Assembly: GCA_035293565.1 (NCBI GenBank)
Contig: DATGMP010000130.1
Span: 62,001 to 126,000, forward strand
DNA length: 64,000 nt
Origin: DATGMP01 sp035293565
GTDB taxonomy: Bacteria > Pseudomonadota > Alphaproteobacteria > BOG-932 > Roseiterribacteraceae
Direction: 5' to 3'
Shown: positions 26,596 through 36,000 of the stretch, in pieces
How the letters are laid out: each line of letters begins with the position of its first letter
Numbering within the stretch: the stretch's first letter is position 1
Position numbers and translations under genes: made by a program
Notes under the pieces: generated by a model
What the model was told of the DNA's origin: nothing
Databases searched by the model: none
What the model saw: only the letters and a program-made list of their open reading frames with translations

Positions 26596-27321
26596 AGGGG
26601 TGCCCTCTTGAATGAGGGCATCGATCACTTGCGCGGGCTCGCCGAAGGTGACGAGGCTTGCGGGCAGCCCGATCAGCAACAAAGAGCAAGGGTTGCCGAC
26701 GCCTCGATGAACCCGATCTGCCAGCTTGCGCCGGTGGGTGGTCGCTGCGCCAAACGCCCCGTCGGGGCCGATCTTCATGTCCTGGTCGCGCAGCCCGTCG
26801 ATCGGCTCGTCGATCGGGCCGTCGCCGCTGCCGGGCAGCGAATTGTAGAGGAAGTAGCTCGCCTGCGCCGGCCGGTGCGCGGCGACGCGGCCCGCGATCT
26901 CGTAGCGCGACGCGCCGTCGATCGGCACGATGCGGTAGATGTTGTCGGGATTGTTGAGGCCGTAGGAGGCGAACGGCACGTCGATGTCGTGCCAGCGATG
27001 CGGCGCGTCGCCCGACCACATGGCGGCAGGGCGCTCGGCATCGCCGTCGACGATCAGCTGCAGCGCGTTGAACGCGATCGCCGCCGCGTCGGCGCGGATG
27101 GTCTTCCCGGCATCCGGATCGGCCGCGAGCGGATCGGCTTTGAAGATGGATTCGATCTCGCCGAGGCGTTTCTGAAACGCCGGATCGTCGAAGATGCGCA
27201 CGGAGCGGTCGTCGAGCGAAAGCTGATCCTTGGCGCCGAGGCCGTAGCCGTCGCCCGCGGCTTGGGCGGGAAGCGCGACGAGCGCCGCGAGGAGCGCGAG
27301 GCTGTGGAGTTTTCCGCTCAT
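26584..27321 (-). CDS. DUF1214-like exported protein, 3' part apparently disrupted
   Basis: A 245-residue frame with a signal peptide (MSGKLHSLALLAALVALPAQA). Residues 35-190, including YGLNNPDNIYRIVPIDG, SRYEIAGR and DQDMKIGPDGAFG, resemble DUF1214-type proteins, which continue further in this family. After GPDGAFG the sequence changes character (THRRKLADRVHRGVGNPCS) and stops abruptly inside the end of the MT-A70 gene. The expected C-terminal strand block is absent in all three minus frames. I read it as a gene truncated by insertion of the MT-A70 segment. Confidence 0.65.
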   Translation of the reverse strand: MSGKLHSLALLAALVALPAQAAGDGYGLGAKDQLSLDDRSVRIFDDPAFQKRLGEIESIFKADPLAADPDAGKTIRADAAAIAFNALQLIVDGDAERPAAMWSGDAPHRWHDIDVPFASYGLNNPDNIYRIVPIDGASRYEIAGRVAAHRPAQASYFLYNSLPGSGDGPIDEPIDGLRDQDMKIGPDGAFGAATTHRRKLADRVHRGVGNPCSLLLIGLPASLVTFGEPAQVIDALIQEGTPSVD

Positions 27322-27414
27322 GATTCCCTTCCCTTTTTATGGCTACGACGAAGGCCGGGCATGGCGATTCAAATATGCTTCATGCGCTTCGCGCCTTCCG
27401 ATGAATTCAGAGCG

Positions 27415-27444
27415 AAAAAAGCCGCCGGCCTTGCGACCGGCGGC
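27415..27444 (-). terminator. Rho-independent terminator of the haem/beta-propeller gene
   Basis: On the minus strand an 8-bp perfect stem (GCCGCCGG pairing with CCGGCGGC, plus-strand 27421-27428 and 27437-27444) is followed by six T residues (AAAAAA at 27415-27420 on the plus strand). It lies about 27 bp past the stop of the gene ending at 27471. Confidence 0.8.
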
Positions 27445-27470
27445 TCGAGACGAACGCCGCGTTCCGGAAC

Positions 27471-29690
27471 TCAGCTCGCCAGCGGGTTGGGGCGGAGCTG
27501 GAATTTCACCACCTCGCCGTAGCTGCCTTCGCCGGTTTCCTGGTGCCAGAGCGGCGTGGTGCCGTTGTTGGTCCAGATGGCGTGGCCCTTCCAGCCGGGC
27601 TTGGATTCGTCGATCCGCACATCCATGCCGCGCGGGTAGTAGCCCATCGGATACGGCACGCGCATCTCGATCCATTTCTTCTGGTCGGGCAGGAAGGCCA
27701 GGAGCGAGTCGGTCTCGCTGCCGGGCAGGATCGGAACGTCCTTGCCGAGCCCGAACACATTGTGCAGGTCGACATAGGTCAGATAGTACCAGCCCGACGG
27801 CATGTTGGTGCCGGCCACCTTGGGCTCGGGCGCCGGGAATATCTCCCAGCCCTCGGGGCATTGCTGGCCGGTCGCGGTCGGGCCCTTCGTCACCTTGCAT
27901 TTCGACCGGTCGAAGCGGCCGAGATGACCGGAGCCGAAGGCGACCCAGGCGATGCCCTTGCTGTCGACATCGACGCCGCGCGCGTTGAACGCGGCATAGG
28001 TGCCGTCAGGCAGCTTGGGCGGCTCGTAATATTCGGTCTTGCAGGTCTCGGGCGGGTTCGATCCGCGCGTCACCCGCATCACGCCCGAGGGCACCGCCGG
28101 CGTGTATTTGGCGACCCAGACCGCATCGTCGGTCGGGCTGACGTTCATGCCGTAGGGGAAGCCCGAGATGCGGGTGTCTTTGTTGGGATCGGCCTGCTTG
28201 GCCGGCTCGGCCGCGTCGCCGCCCTGCTTGGCGCCTTCGCCGGCGATGTTGCCGAACGGGTTGCCCGAGGGCTGGTTCCAATTGTTGCGGTTCGGGTCGA
28301 TCTTGCCGTCGCCCGACGTGTCGAGCACGAACGGGCACCAGCCGGTCGCCTTCTTGGCGTCGTGCGTCTCGTCCCACACCTTGGTGTCGATCCAGCCCAG
28401 CGCGTTCACATCGCCCGAGAAGTAGAGCGTGTTGTCCTTGTCGTGGCCGAAATTGATGTGGTGGGTCGAGAAGCAGACCGGAATGATCTCGATCTTCTTC
28501 GACTTCGGATCATAGACCGCGAGCTTGCGGCCCGCGCTGGCGTTCATCGGGAAATAGGCCGCGAACTTGTCCTGGCTGCCGTCGGTGCACCAGGATTCCT
28601 GCGGGCCCTCGCCGGAGCCCGGCAGCATGGTCATCCACACTCGGCCCTGGCCGTCCAGCATCGGGTTGTGGACCTGATTGTTCATGCTGTGCTTGACCGA
28701 CGGATCCTGTCCCGGAATGTCGAGCTCGGTCGACTTGCCGGTGTTCGGATCCAGGAGCTCCAGATGATCGTTCAACGTGTCGACGCCATAGATCGGGCCG
28801 TCGCTGTTGACCGTCGGGTTGCGCTTGTCGGTGGTGGCTTCGTCATGCACGAAGCGGCCGTCCGCCCAGTCCCAGGCGGTGACGACGACATTGCGCTCCA
28901 CGCCCTTCGGCCGCGGCGGCACCTGCGGCAGCGCGCCGCCCGCGATGCGGTCGGTCCAGTCGGCATACATCTTCAGGCCGCGCTGGCGCCCGAAGGCCGC
29001 CATCATGTTCTGCATCTGGGCGGAGAGCTCCTTGCCGTGATTGCCCAGCGTGACGTCGCCGTCGGCGCGCGCCTTCTGGATGCGCTCGGCCCAGGCCTCG
29101 ACCGAATTGCCCTGGGTCAGCAGCTCGCGGGTCGATTTGTCGCCCAGCTGATGGCAGAAGAGGCAGTTCTCCTTCATATGGCCGAGCCACTGCTGCTGGC
29201 TCTTCATGCCGATGGAGATGCCGTTGCCGTCCTTGCCGGTGCCCGGGAAGTCGGAGGCCGGCGGCGGCTGCAGCAGCGCATACCAATAATTGGCCGGGTA
29301 ATATTCCGCCGCGGCCTTGGCATCGGGCGCCACGACGGCGGTGAGATCCAGCCGCTTGCCGGGCTCGGTCTCGACCGGCTGGGAATCGGTGAGGCCATAG
29401 CCGCGCACCCAGACCTTGTATTTGGCCTTGGGCAGCTCGGGCAGCACATAGCGGCCCTGATCGTCGGTGACGACGATCTTCACGAACCGGTTGGGCAGGT
29501 CCTTGGTCTCCGCGACGACCCAGACTCCGGCCTCGGGCCCCTTGCTGGATTTCACCACCCCGCCGATATCGTCGGGCACGATCTTGATGCCGTCATCGGC
29601 GGCCGCCGCCTGGCGCACGGACATCCATCCGCTCGCGCCGGCCGCGAGGCACGCGGACGTCAGCAGCCCGACCAAAATTCGCTTTCTCAT
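27471..29690 (-). CDS. Exported single-haem beta-propeller protein with carboxypeptidase-regulatory domain
   Basis: A 739-residue periplasmic protein with signal peptide MRKRILVGLLTSACLAAGASG. A carboxypeptidase-regulatory-like beta-sandwich fills about residues 40-120, one CxxCH haem site is at C176-C179-H180 (NCLFCHQLGDKS), and the remainder repeats blade-like units (WDWADGRF, GVDTLNDHLELLDPNTGKS, GHDKDNTLYFSGDVN) as in virginiamycin-lyase-type propellers. One haem suggests a small electron carrier or redox enzyme unit. The role is unknown; the haem and propeller suggest oxidation of an alcohol or aldehyde. ATG has GGGGAGG upstream and a good terminator follows. Confidence 0.82.
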   Translation of the reverse strand: MRKRILVGLLTSACLAAGASGWMSVRQAAAADDGIKIVPDDIGGVVKSSKGPEAGVWVVAETKDLPNRFVKIVVTDDQGRYVLPELPKAKYKVWVRGYGLTDSQPVETEPGKRLDLTAVVAPDAKAAAEYYPANYWYALLQPPPASDFPGTGKDGNGISIGMKSQQQWLGHMKENCLFCHQLGDKSTRELLTQGNSVEAWAERIQKARADGDVTLGNHGKELSAQMQNMMAAFGRQRGLKMYADWTDRIAGGALPQVPPRPKGVERNVVVTAWDWADGRFVHDEATTDKRNPTVNSDGPIYGVDTLNDHLELLDPNTGKSTELDIPGQDPSVKHSMNNQVHNPMLDGQGRVWMTMLPGSGEGPQESWCTDGSQDKFAAYFPMNASAGRKLAVYDPKSKKIEIIPVCFSTHHINFGHDKDNTLYFSGDVNALGWIDTKVWDETHDAKKATGWCPFVLDTSGDGKIDPNRNNWNQPSGNPFGNIAGEGAKQGGDAAEPAKQADPNKDTRISGFPYGMNVSPTDDAVWVAKYTPAVPSGVMRVTRGSNPPETCKTEYYEPPKLPDGTYAAFNARGVDVDSKGIAWVAFGSGHLGRFDRSKCKVTKGPTATGQQCPEGWEIFPAPEPKVAGTNMPSGWYYLTYVDLHNVFGLGKDVPILPGSETDSLLAFLPDQKKWIEMRVPYPMGYYPRGMDVRIDESKPGWKGHAIWTNNGTTPLWHQETGEGSYGEVVKFQLRPNPLAS

Positions 29691-29799
29691 GAAAATGATC
29701 CTCCCCTGGTGCGTTTCGGCACTTTACCGATAATCTTTTAGAGGCTCCACTGCCTTCTTACGCCGTGCTGGGGGCGTTCTTGCGCACATTGGAGGACCG

Positions 29800-30204
29800 A
29801 TGAAAACCATACCGGAAAGCCACCGCGACATACTGGACAAGGGGGCGATGGGCTATGTCGCGACCATGCGGCCGGACGGGCGGATGTCGGTCAACCCGGT
29901 CTCGGTGCTGTGGGACGGGGCGAAGCTGCAATTCTCGACCATCAAGTCACGCAAGAAGTACCGCAACCTGATGGCCGACGACCGCATCTCGGTCTGCATC
30001 CAGGACCCCGCTAACCCGTCGCGCTATATAGAGGTGCGCGGCCGCGCCCGGCTCGAGGACGACGCCGACCGCCGCTTCGTCGACGCGATGGCCAAGAAGT
30101 ATATGGGCGTCGAGAAGTATCCCTATGACCGCCCCGGCGACGAGCGGGTCATCGTGACGATCGCCGTGGAGCATGTGTCGGCGCCGAAGATCCCGGGGGG
30201 ATGA
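29800..30204 (+). CDS. PPOX-fold F420/flavin-dependent oxidoreductase
   Basis: A 134-residue split-barrel protein of the pyridoxamine-phosphate-oxidase-like PPOX class, of the F420-dependent type. GYVATMRPDGRMSVNPVSVLWDG and STIKSRKKYRNL are the usual cofactor-phosphate contacts. ATG has TTGGAGG upstream. It probably reduces a small unsaturated substrate. Whether this organism makes F420 cannot be seen; two further deazaflavin-type reductases are at 53022 and 57751. Confidence 0.82.
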   Translation: MKTIPESHRDILDKGAMGYVATMRPDGRMSVNPVSVLWDGAKLQFSTIKSRKKYRNLMADDRISVCIQDPANPSRYIEVRGRARLEDDADRRFVDAMAKKYMGVEKYPYDRPGDERVIVTIAVEHVSAPKIPGG

Positions 30205-30282
30205 AATGAACGGGCTCCCCCTGGAAGGGCCGAGGGGGAATGGATAACCTGCCCTTCGGGACAGCGCGGTGGGGAGGCCGGG

Positions 30283-31470
30283 TTGGTCGAGTACGACCCT
30301 TATTCGCATGAGGCGATGAGCGATCCGGAGCGGCTCTATGAGGGGCTCAGGGCCGAGGGCGGCCCGCACTTCATCGAGGAGCGCCGGTGCTGGGCGCTGG
30401 CGCGGTTCGAGGATGTGCAGAAGGCGAGCCTGGCGGAGCGCTGCCTCGACTTCACCCATGGCCAGACGCCGGGGCAGCTGCTGCTGGGCGAGCCGGTGCC
30501 GCGCACCTTCATGACGATGAACGGCCACGACCACCGCAAATGGCGAGGGCTGGTGGCAGGCGCCTACTCGGCCGAAGCGGTTCAGGCGGACGCGCAGCAC
30601 TACCGCAAGCTGATCCGCGACGTGCTGGCGCCGCTGCTGCCGCGGGGGCGCTTCGACACCTATCGCGACTTCGCCAACCGCGTGATGTGCATCAATGCCG
30701 GCAACACGCTCGGCCTGCCGCCCGGCGACGCCGAGCGGCTGAGGGCCTTGATCGACGAGATGATGCATCGCGAGCCCGGGCAGGTGGGCGCGGTCTCCGA
30801 GCGCAACCGCCGCGCGGCGGGCACGCTGTTCGGCTATCTGATGGAGCATGTCCAGGTGCTGCGCCGCGTGCCGGAGCGCGCCGAAGGGCTGGCGCGCGTG
30901 TTCCTCGACGCCGAGATCGACGGCGTAAGCCTCACCGACGAGGACATCGTCTCCTATCTCTTCTCGCTGCTGGTCACCGGTTCCGAGACCACGCCGATGG
31001 CGGTGGCGGGCACCTTCTACTATCTCGCCCGTCATCCGGAGCAGAAGCGGGCGGTGCTAGACGATCGCGCGCTGATCGCCCGCGCCTTCGCCGAGACTCT
31101 GCGCTTCGATCAGCCGACGAACATGCTGGCGCGTCGCGCGCGGCAGGGGTTCGAGCTGGGCGGCCGGACGATCCGCGAGGGCGACAACATCCTGATGCTC
31201 TACGCCGCCGCCAACCGCGACCCGGCGCGCTTCGAGCGGCCGCATGATTACGACATCTTCCGCGAGCCGAGACGCGACCTCTCCTTCGGCGCAGGCCCGC
31301 ATTACTGCCTGGGCGCGCACCTCGCGCTCATGATCGGGCCGATGATGATCGAGGAAGCGTTGGCCGCGATCGGCGACTATCAGCTGATCGAGGAGGAATG
31401 CAGGCGCGGATACGGCGAGTTTTTGAACGGGTTCGTCGAGGTGCCGATACGGTTTGGGACGGTAAGGTAA
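30283..31470 (+). CDS. Cytochrome P450
   Basis: A 395-residue P450. The haem loop FGAGPHYCLG has Cys342, the I-helix reads VTGSETTPMAV, and ExxR is in ETLRF. Start is TTG 30283 preceded by GGGGAGG. It is 78 bp after the PPOX gene and upstream of the ring-cleavage and IorAB genes. Note that it lacks the acid of the usual AGxDT and has GSETT. The stop is followed by repeats at 31503. Confidence 0.9.
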   Translation: MVEYDPYSHEAMSDPERLYEGLRAEGGPHFIEERRCWALARFEDVQKASLAERCLDFTHGQTPGQLLLGEPVPRTFMTMNGHDHRKWRGLVAGAYSAEAVQADAQHYRKLIRDVLAPLLPRGRFDTYRDFANRVMCINAGNTLGLPPGDAERLRALIDEMMHREPGQVGAVSERNRRAAGTLFGYLMEHVQVLRRVPERAEGLARVFLDAEIDGVSLTDEDIVSYLFSLLVTGSETTPMAVAGTFYYLARHPEQKRAVLDDRALIARAFAETLRFDQPTNMLARRARQGFELGGRTIREGDNILMLYAAANRDPARFERPHDYDIFREPRRDLSFGAGPHYCLGAHLALMIGPMMIEEALAAIGDYQLIEEECRRGYGEFLNGFVEVPIRFGTVR

Positions 31471-31502
31471 TGTAATGTTGCAACCTCGTCGTTCCTTACG
31501 AT

Positions 31503-31589
31503 CGTCATGGCCGGGCTTGACCCGGCCATCCACGTGGCTCCGCATGCGGGATGAAAACGTGGATGCCCGGGTCAAGCCCGGGCATGACG
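31503..31589. repeat. Alphaproteobacterial intergenic palindrome (long form)
   Basis: Left arm CGTCATGGCCGGGCTTGACC continues to 31535 and right arm ends at 31589 with GGGCATGACG; the two arms are imperfect reverse complements around a short middle. The right arm of the element at 50013-50100 is the reverse complement of this left arm, so the two copies belong to one family. It separates the P450 from the extradiol dioxygenase. Confidence 0.8.
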
Positions 31590-31605
31590 GTTGAGGAGGC
31601 GACGT

Positions 31606-31632
31606 ATGGATTCCCGCCTTCGCGGGATGACG
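31606..31632. repeat. Half element of the CGTCATTCCCGCG palindrome family
   Basis: ATGGATTCCCGCCTTCGCGG is followed by GATGACG. It matches the right arm of the element inside the GH16 gene (GATGGATTCCCGCTTTCGCGG, 37233 onward) with one or two differences. Only one arm is present, directly before the ATG of the dioxygenase. Confidence 0.65.
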
Positions 31633-31650
31633 AAAAAAGGAAAGAGCAAA

Positions 31651-32604
31651 ATGAAGATTCGGGGTCTCGGCTATATCGGCGTCGGCGCGAACGAGCCGAA
31701 GGACTGGCTGGCTTATGCGACGGACATCATCGGCCTGATGCCGGCGCGGGCGGTGGCGGGCGAGGCGTGGGGGACGCCGGCCGAGCCTTGGGCGGGGCCG
31801 GCCTCGAAGGGCAGCGGCATCGCGCCGGACGGCTCGGTCTATCTGAAGATGGATGATTGGCAGTGGCGCATCGCGGTCCATCCGGGGCCGGGCGGCTTGC
31901 GCTATCTGGGGCTCGAGGTTGCCGGGCCGATCGAGCTCGAGCAGGCGCTGGAGGAGCTCTCCCGCGCCGGGCTGCCGGCCGAAATGGGTCGCGAGGCGCA
32001 GGCACGTTCGCGCTCGGTGAGCGGGATCGGATACACACGCGATCCGGCCGGCAATGCGATCGAGCTGTTCCATGGCCCCACCATCGATCGTAAGTTCAAG
32101 TCGCCGCAGGGCGCCACGTTCGATACGGGCGATATGGGGCTCGGTCACGCGAACCTGCTGGTCGACGATCTGCGCGCGGCGCAGGAATTCTATACGCGCG
32201 TGCTGGGCTTCCGCCTCACCGACTATATCCGCTTCGGCGAGAACATGTCGGCCAATTTCTATCACTGTAATCCGCGCCACCATTCGATCGGGCTGACGCG
32301 CGTCGGGCCGATCAACGGGCTGCATCATGTGATGCTGCAGGTGACGCATTCCGACGAGGTCGGGCGCTGTCTCGACCGTGTGACCGCGGCGAACATCCCT
32401 GTCACGTCGACGCTCGGCCGCCATATCAATGATCGGATGCTGTCCTTCTATATGCGAAGCCCCTCGGGCTTCGACATCGAGATCGGCTGCGAGGCGATCC
32501 GCGTGGGCGAGGACTGGACGGCCTACGAGTTCGTCGAGGGCGATGTCTGGGGGCACAAGGGGCTGAACCCCGAGAGCATCCAGCGGGCGGCGCAGGGGAA
32601 CTGA
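31651..32604 (+). CDS. Extradiol dioxygenase, VOC superfamily (BphC-like)
   Basis: A 317-residue two-domain VOC protein. The catalytic C-terminal half shows metal ligands His in GLGHANLLV and GLHHVMLQV and the Glu in SGFDIEIG, matching the 2-His-1-Glu iron site of type I extradiol dioxygenases such as 2,3-dihydroxybiphenyl dioxygenase. ATG 31651 follows AAAGAGCAAA. It would cleave a catechol ring next to the hydroxyls with O2. It is 16 bp upstream of a second VOC gene, in the P450-IorAB cluster, so ring cleavage is the likely theme. Confidence 0.87.
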   Translation: MKIRGLGYIGVGANEPKDWLAYATDIIGLMPARAVAGEAWGTPAEPWAGPASKGSGIAPDGSVYLKMDDWQWRIAVHPGPGGLRYLGLEVAGPIELEQALEELSRAGLPAEMGREAQARSRSVSGIGYTRDPAGNAIELFHGPTIDRKFKSPQGATFDTGDMGLGHANLLVDDLRAAQEFYTRVLGFRLTDYIRFGENMSANFYHCNPRHHSIGLTRVGPINGLHHVMLQVTHSDEVGRCLDRVTAANIPVTSTLGRHINDRMLSFYMRSPSGFDIEIGCEAIRVGEDWTAYEFVEGDVWGHKGLNPESIQRAAQGN

Positions 32605-32620
32605 CCCAAGGAGTAGACCA

Positions 32621-33028
32621 ATGGTCGCGAAGCTGGCCAAGCAGGCCATCGATGTCGGGCTGGTGACCTTCGAGGGCGCGCAGGCGCTCGCCTTCTATCG
32701 CGACCTGCTGGGCTTCGTGCCCGACGGCGAGGTGCCGTTCCCCGGCCTCGGCACGGTGAGCCGCTTCCGATGCGGCGAGAGCATCTTCCGCATCCTGGTG
32801 CTCGAGAAGCCGCCGGCCGCGGAAGCGAGCAAGGCGGGATTCGCCGCGCAGTCGGGGCTGCGCTATCTCACTTTGAGCGTCTCCAATTTGGACGAGCTGG
32901 TCGGCGAGGCGCGGGCCAAGGGCTATGCGGTGCCGGTGGCGCCGCGCGAGCTTCGTCCCGGCGTGCGCGTGGCGCAGATCGAGGATGGGCTCGGCACCTG
33001 GATCGAGCTGATGCAGAGCGAGGGGTAA
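32621..33028 (+). CDS. VOC family protein
   Basis: A 135-residue single-unit vicinal-oxygen-chelate (glyoxalase/bleomycin-resistance fold) protein. The paired beta-alpha-beta-beta-beta modules are visible as VGLVTFEGAQALAFYRDLLGF and LRYLTLSVSNLDELVGEARA. Such proteins act as epimerases, lyases or carriers. It sits 16 bp after the extradiol dioxygenase and 4 bp before the IorAB-like gene, so all three are probably co-transcribed. Confidence 0.85.
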   Translation: MVAKLAKQAIDVGLVTFEGAQALAFYRDLLGFVPDGEVPFPGLGTVSRFRCGESIFRILVLEKPPAAEASKAGFAAQSGLRYLTLSVSNLDELVGEARAKGYAVPVAPRELRPGVRVAQIEDGLGTWIELMQSEG

Positions 33029-33032
33029 TGAC

Positions 33033-36000
33033 ATGCGCACCGTGACCCTCGACGACAAATACGCCAAGACCGATGGCCGCATTTACGTCACAGGCTCGCA
33101 GGCGCTGGTGCGTCTGCCGATTCTGCAGCGCGCGCGGGACGTCGCGGCGGGACTGAACACAGCGGGATTCATCTCCGGCTATCGCGGCTCGCCGCTCGGA
33201 ATCTACGACCTGGCGCTCTGGGGCGCGATGAAGCATCTGGAGGCCAACCACATCCGCTTCAGCCCCGGCATCAACGAGGACATGGCGGCGACCGCCGTGT
33301 GGGGCTCGCAGCAGGTCGGGCTGATCGGCGAGGCCAAGTATGACGGCGTTTTCGCCATGTGGTACGGCAAGGGTCCTGGCGTCGACCGCTCGGGCGATCC
33401 GCTGAAGCATGGCAGCTATGCGGGCTCGAGCCCGAACGGCGGCGTGCTGGTCTTGTGCGGCGACGATCACGGCGCGCGCTCCTCCACCACAGCGCATCAG
33501 AGCGATCATGCGCTGATCCATTTCGGCATGCCGATCCTGCATCCGGCGAGCGTGCAGGAATTCCTCGATCTCGGCCTCGTCGGCTTCGCGCTCGCGCGCT
33601 ACAGCGGCTGCTGGATCGGGTTCAAATGCGTCACGGACACGGTCGAAGGCTCGGCCTCGGTCTCGGTCGACCCGGCGCGCATCCGCATCGAGAAGCCGAC
33701 GGATTTCGTGATGCCGCCCGACGGACTCAATATCCGGTTGGGATTCTTGCCGCTGCAGAGCGAACGGCTGCTTTACGAGCAGCGTCATCTCGCGGTCGCG
33801 GCCTTCGCGCGCGCCAATCGGCTGGATGGCGTCAGGCTCGGCCGCGCGGAGAAGAATCGGCTCGGCATCGTCACGACCGGCAAATCCTATCTCGACGTAC
33901 TGGAAGGTCTGGCGCGGCTCGGCATCGATGACGAGCGCGCGCGGCATCTCGGCATCGCGGTCTACAAGGTGGCGCTGGTCTGGCCGCTGGAGGCGACCGG
34001 ACTCGCGGCCTTCGCGCAAAATTGCGAGGAGCTGCTGGTCGTCGAGGAGAAGCGGCCGGTCATCGAGGAGCAGGTTGCGCACATCCTCTACAATGCGCCC
34101 GTCGATCGGCGGCCACGGCTCACGGGCAAGCATGATGAGCGGGGCGCACCGTTGCTCTCCGCGATCGGAGAGCTAGATCCCGATCGCATCCTGCATGTCA
34201 TCGCCGACCGGTATCTGAAGCTCGCCGACGATTCCGAGATCCGCGAACGGCTGGAGCGCGTGCGTTCGTTCGAGCGCGATCTCGCGAATTTCGGATCCGC
34301 GCCGGCCGGGCTGATGCGGTTGCCGAGCTTCTGCGCCGGCTGCCCGCACAACACGTCGACGCGCGTGCCGGAGGGCTCGATCGCGTTGGGCGGTATCGGC
34401 TGCCATGGCATGGCGGTCTGGCTGCCCGAGCGCAAGACGCTGGCGCTCTATCAGATGGGCGGCGAGGGCGCGCCCTGGATCGGGCAGGCGCCCTTCGTCG
34501 AGACTCCGCACATCTTCCAGAATCTGGGCGACGGCACCTATTTCCATTCCGGCCTGCTGGCGATCCGCGCCTGTGTCGCGGCCGGCGTGAACATCACCTA
34601 CAAGATCCTGCTCAACGGCGCGATCGCGATGACCGGCGGACAGCCGATCGAGGGCGAGCATTTCGAGGGCGAGCTCACCGCGCCGCACGTCGCGAGCCAG
34701 CTCTTCGCCGAAGGCGTCGGCCGCATCGCGATCGTCAGCGACGATCCCGAGAAATATGGGAGCAAGGCGGGCTTCCCCGCGAGCGCCACCTTCCATCATC
34801 GCGATCAGCTCGACGCCGTGCAGAAGGAGCTGCGCGACTGGAGGGGCGTCTCGGCGATCATCTATGACCAGTCCTGCGCCACCGAGCGCCGCCGATTGCG
34901 CAAGCGCGGCAAGGTGGCCGACCCGAGCGAGCGGCTCTTCATCCATCCCGAAGTCTGCGAAGGCTGCGGCGATTGCGGCATCCAGTCGAACTGCATCGCG
35001 CTAGAGCCCGAGGAGACCCAGCTCGGTCGCAAGCGCCGCATCAACCAGTCGGTCTGCAACAAGGATTATTCCTGCGTGAAGGGCTTCTGCCCGAGCTTCG
35101 TCTCGGTAACGGGCGGCAAGCTGCGCGCGCGCGAAGGCGGCGCGGCCGGCGACGAAGCCTCGCTGCTGGCATCGCTGCCGGAGCCCGAATTGCCGAATGT
35201 GGCCGAGCCCTACAGCCTCTTGATCGGCGGCATCGGCGGCAACGGCGTGGTGACGATCGCGGCGCTGCTCGGCATGGCGGCTCATATCGAGGAGAAGCCC
35301 TGCACGGTGCTCGATATATCGGGCCTGGCCCAGCGCAACGGCGCGGTGACGAGCCATGTGCGTTTCGGCCCGCGGGGCGGCGGCGACCTCGCGGCCCGTA
35401 TCCCGCAAGGCTCGGCCGACGTGATGCTGGCCTGCGATCTCGTCGTCGCGGCGAGTCCCGAATGCATCTCGCGCGTGGCGCCCGGCCGCGCGCGCATCGT
35501 CGCCAACAGCTTCATCGCGCCGACCAGCGCCTTCGCCCGCGCGCCCGATCTCGATTTCGGCGGCGCCGAGATCGAGACGCGGCTCGCGGCCCGCGCGCGC
35601 GATTTCTTCCCGGTCGACGCGACGGGAATCGCGACAAAGATGCTGGGCAATGCGATCGGCGCCAACTCCTTCATGCTGGGCTATGCCTGGCAACGAGGTC
35701 TGATCCCCCTTTCGGCCGAAAGCATCGAGACCGCGATCGATCTCAACGGCACCGCGGTTGCGCTGAACCAGCGAGCCTTCGCGCTCGGCCGCATCGCCGC
35801 CGCCCATCCGGAGAAGATGCCCGAATGGACGCGCGGCAAGGAGAGCGCCGCACCGGCCGCGCTGACTCTGGAAGAAATCGTCACGGCCCGTTCGGCGCTG
35901 CTCACCGACTATCAGGATGCGGCATACGCCGAGCGCTATCGCGCGTTGGTTCGGCGCGTCGAGACCGCCGAGTGCGCGATTGCCGGTAGTAACGGTGACT

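Noticed and set aside
27543..29741. A 732-residue open frame opposite the haem/propeller gene
   Set aside because: It is a shadow of the minus-strand gene with its signal peptide, CxxCH and terminator.
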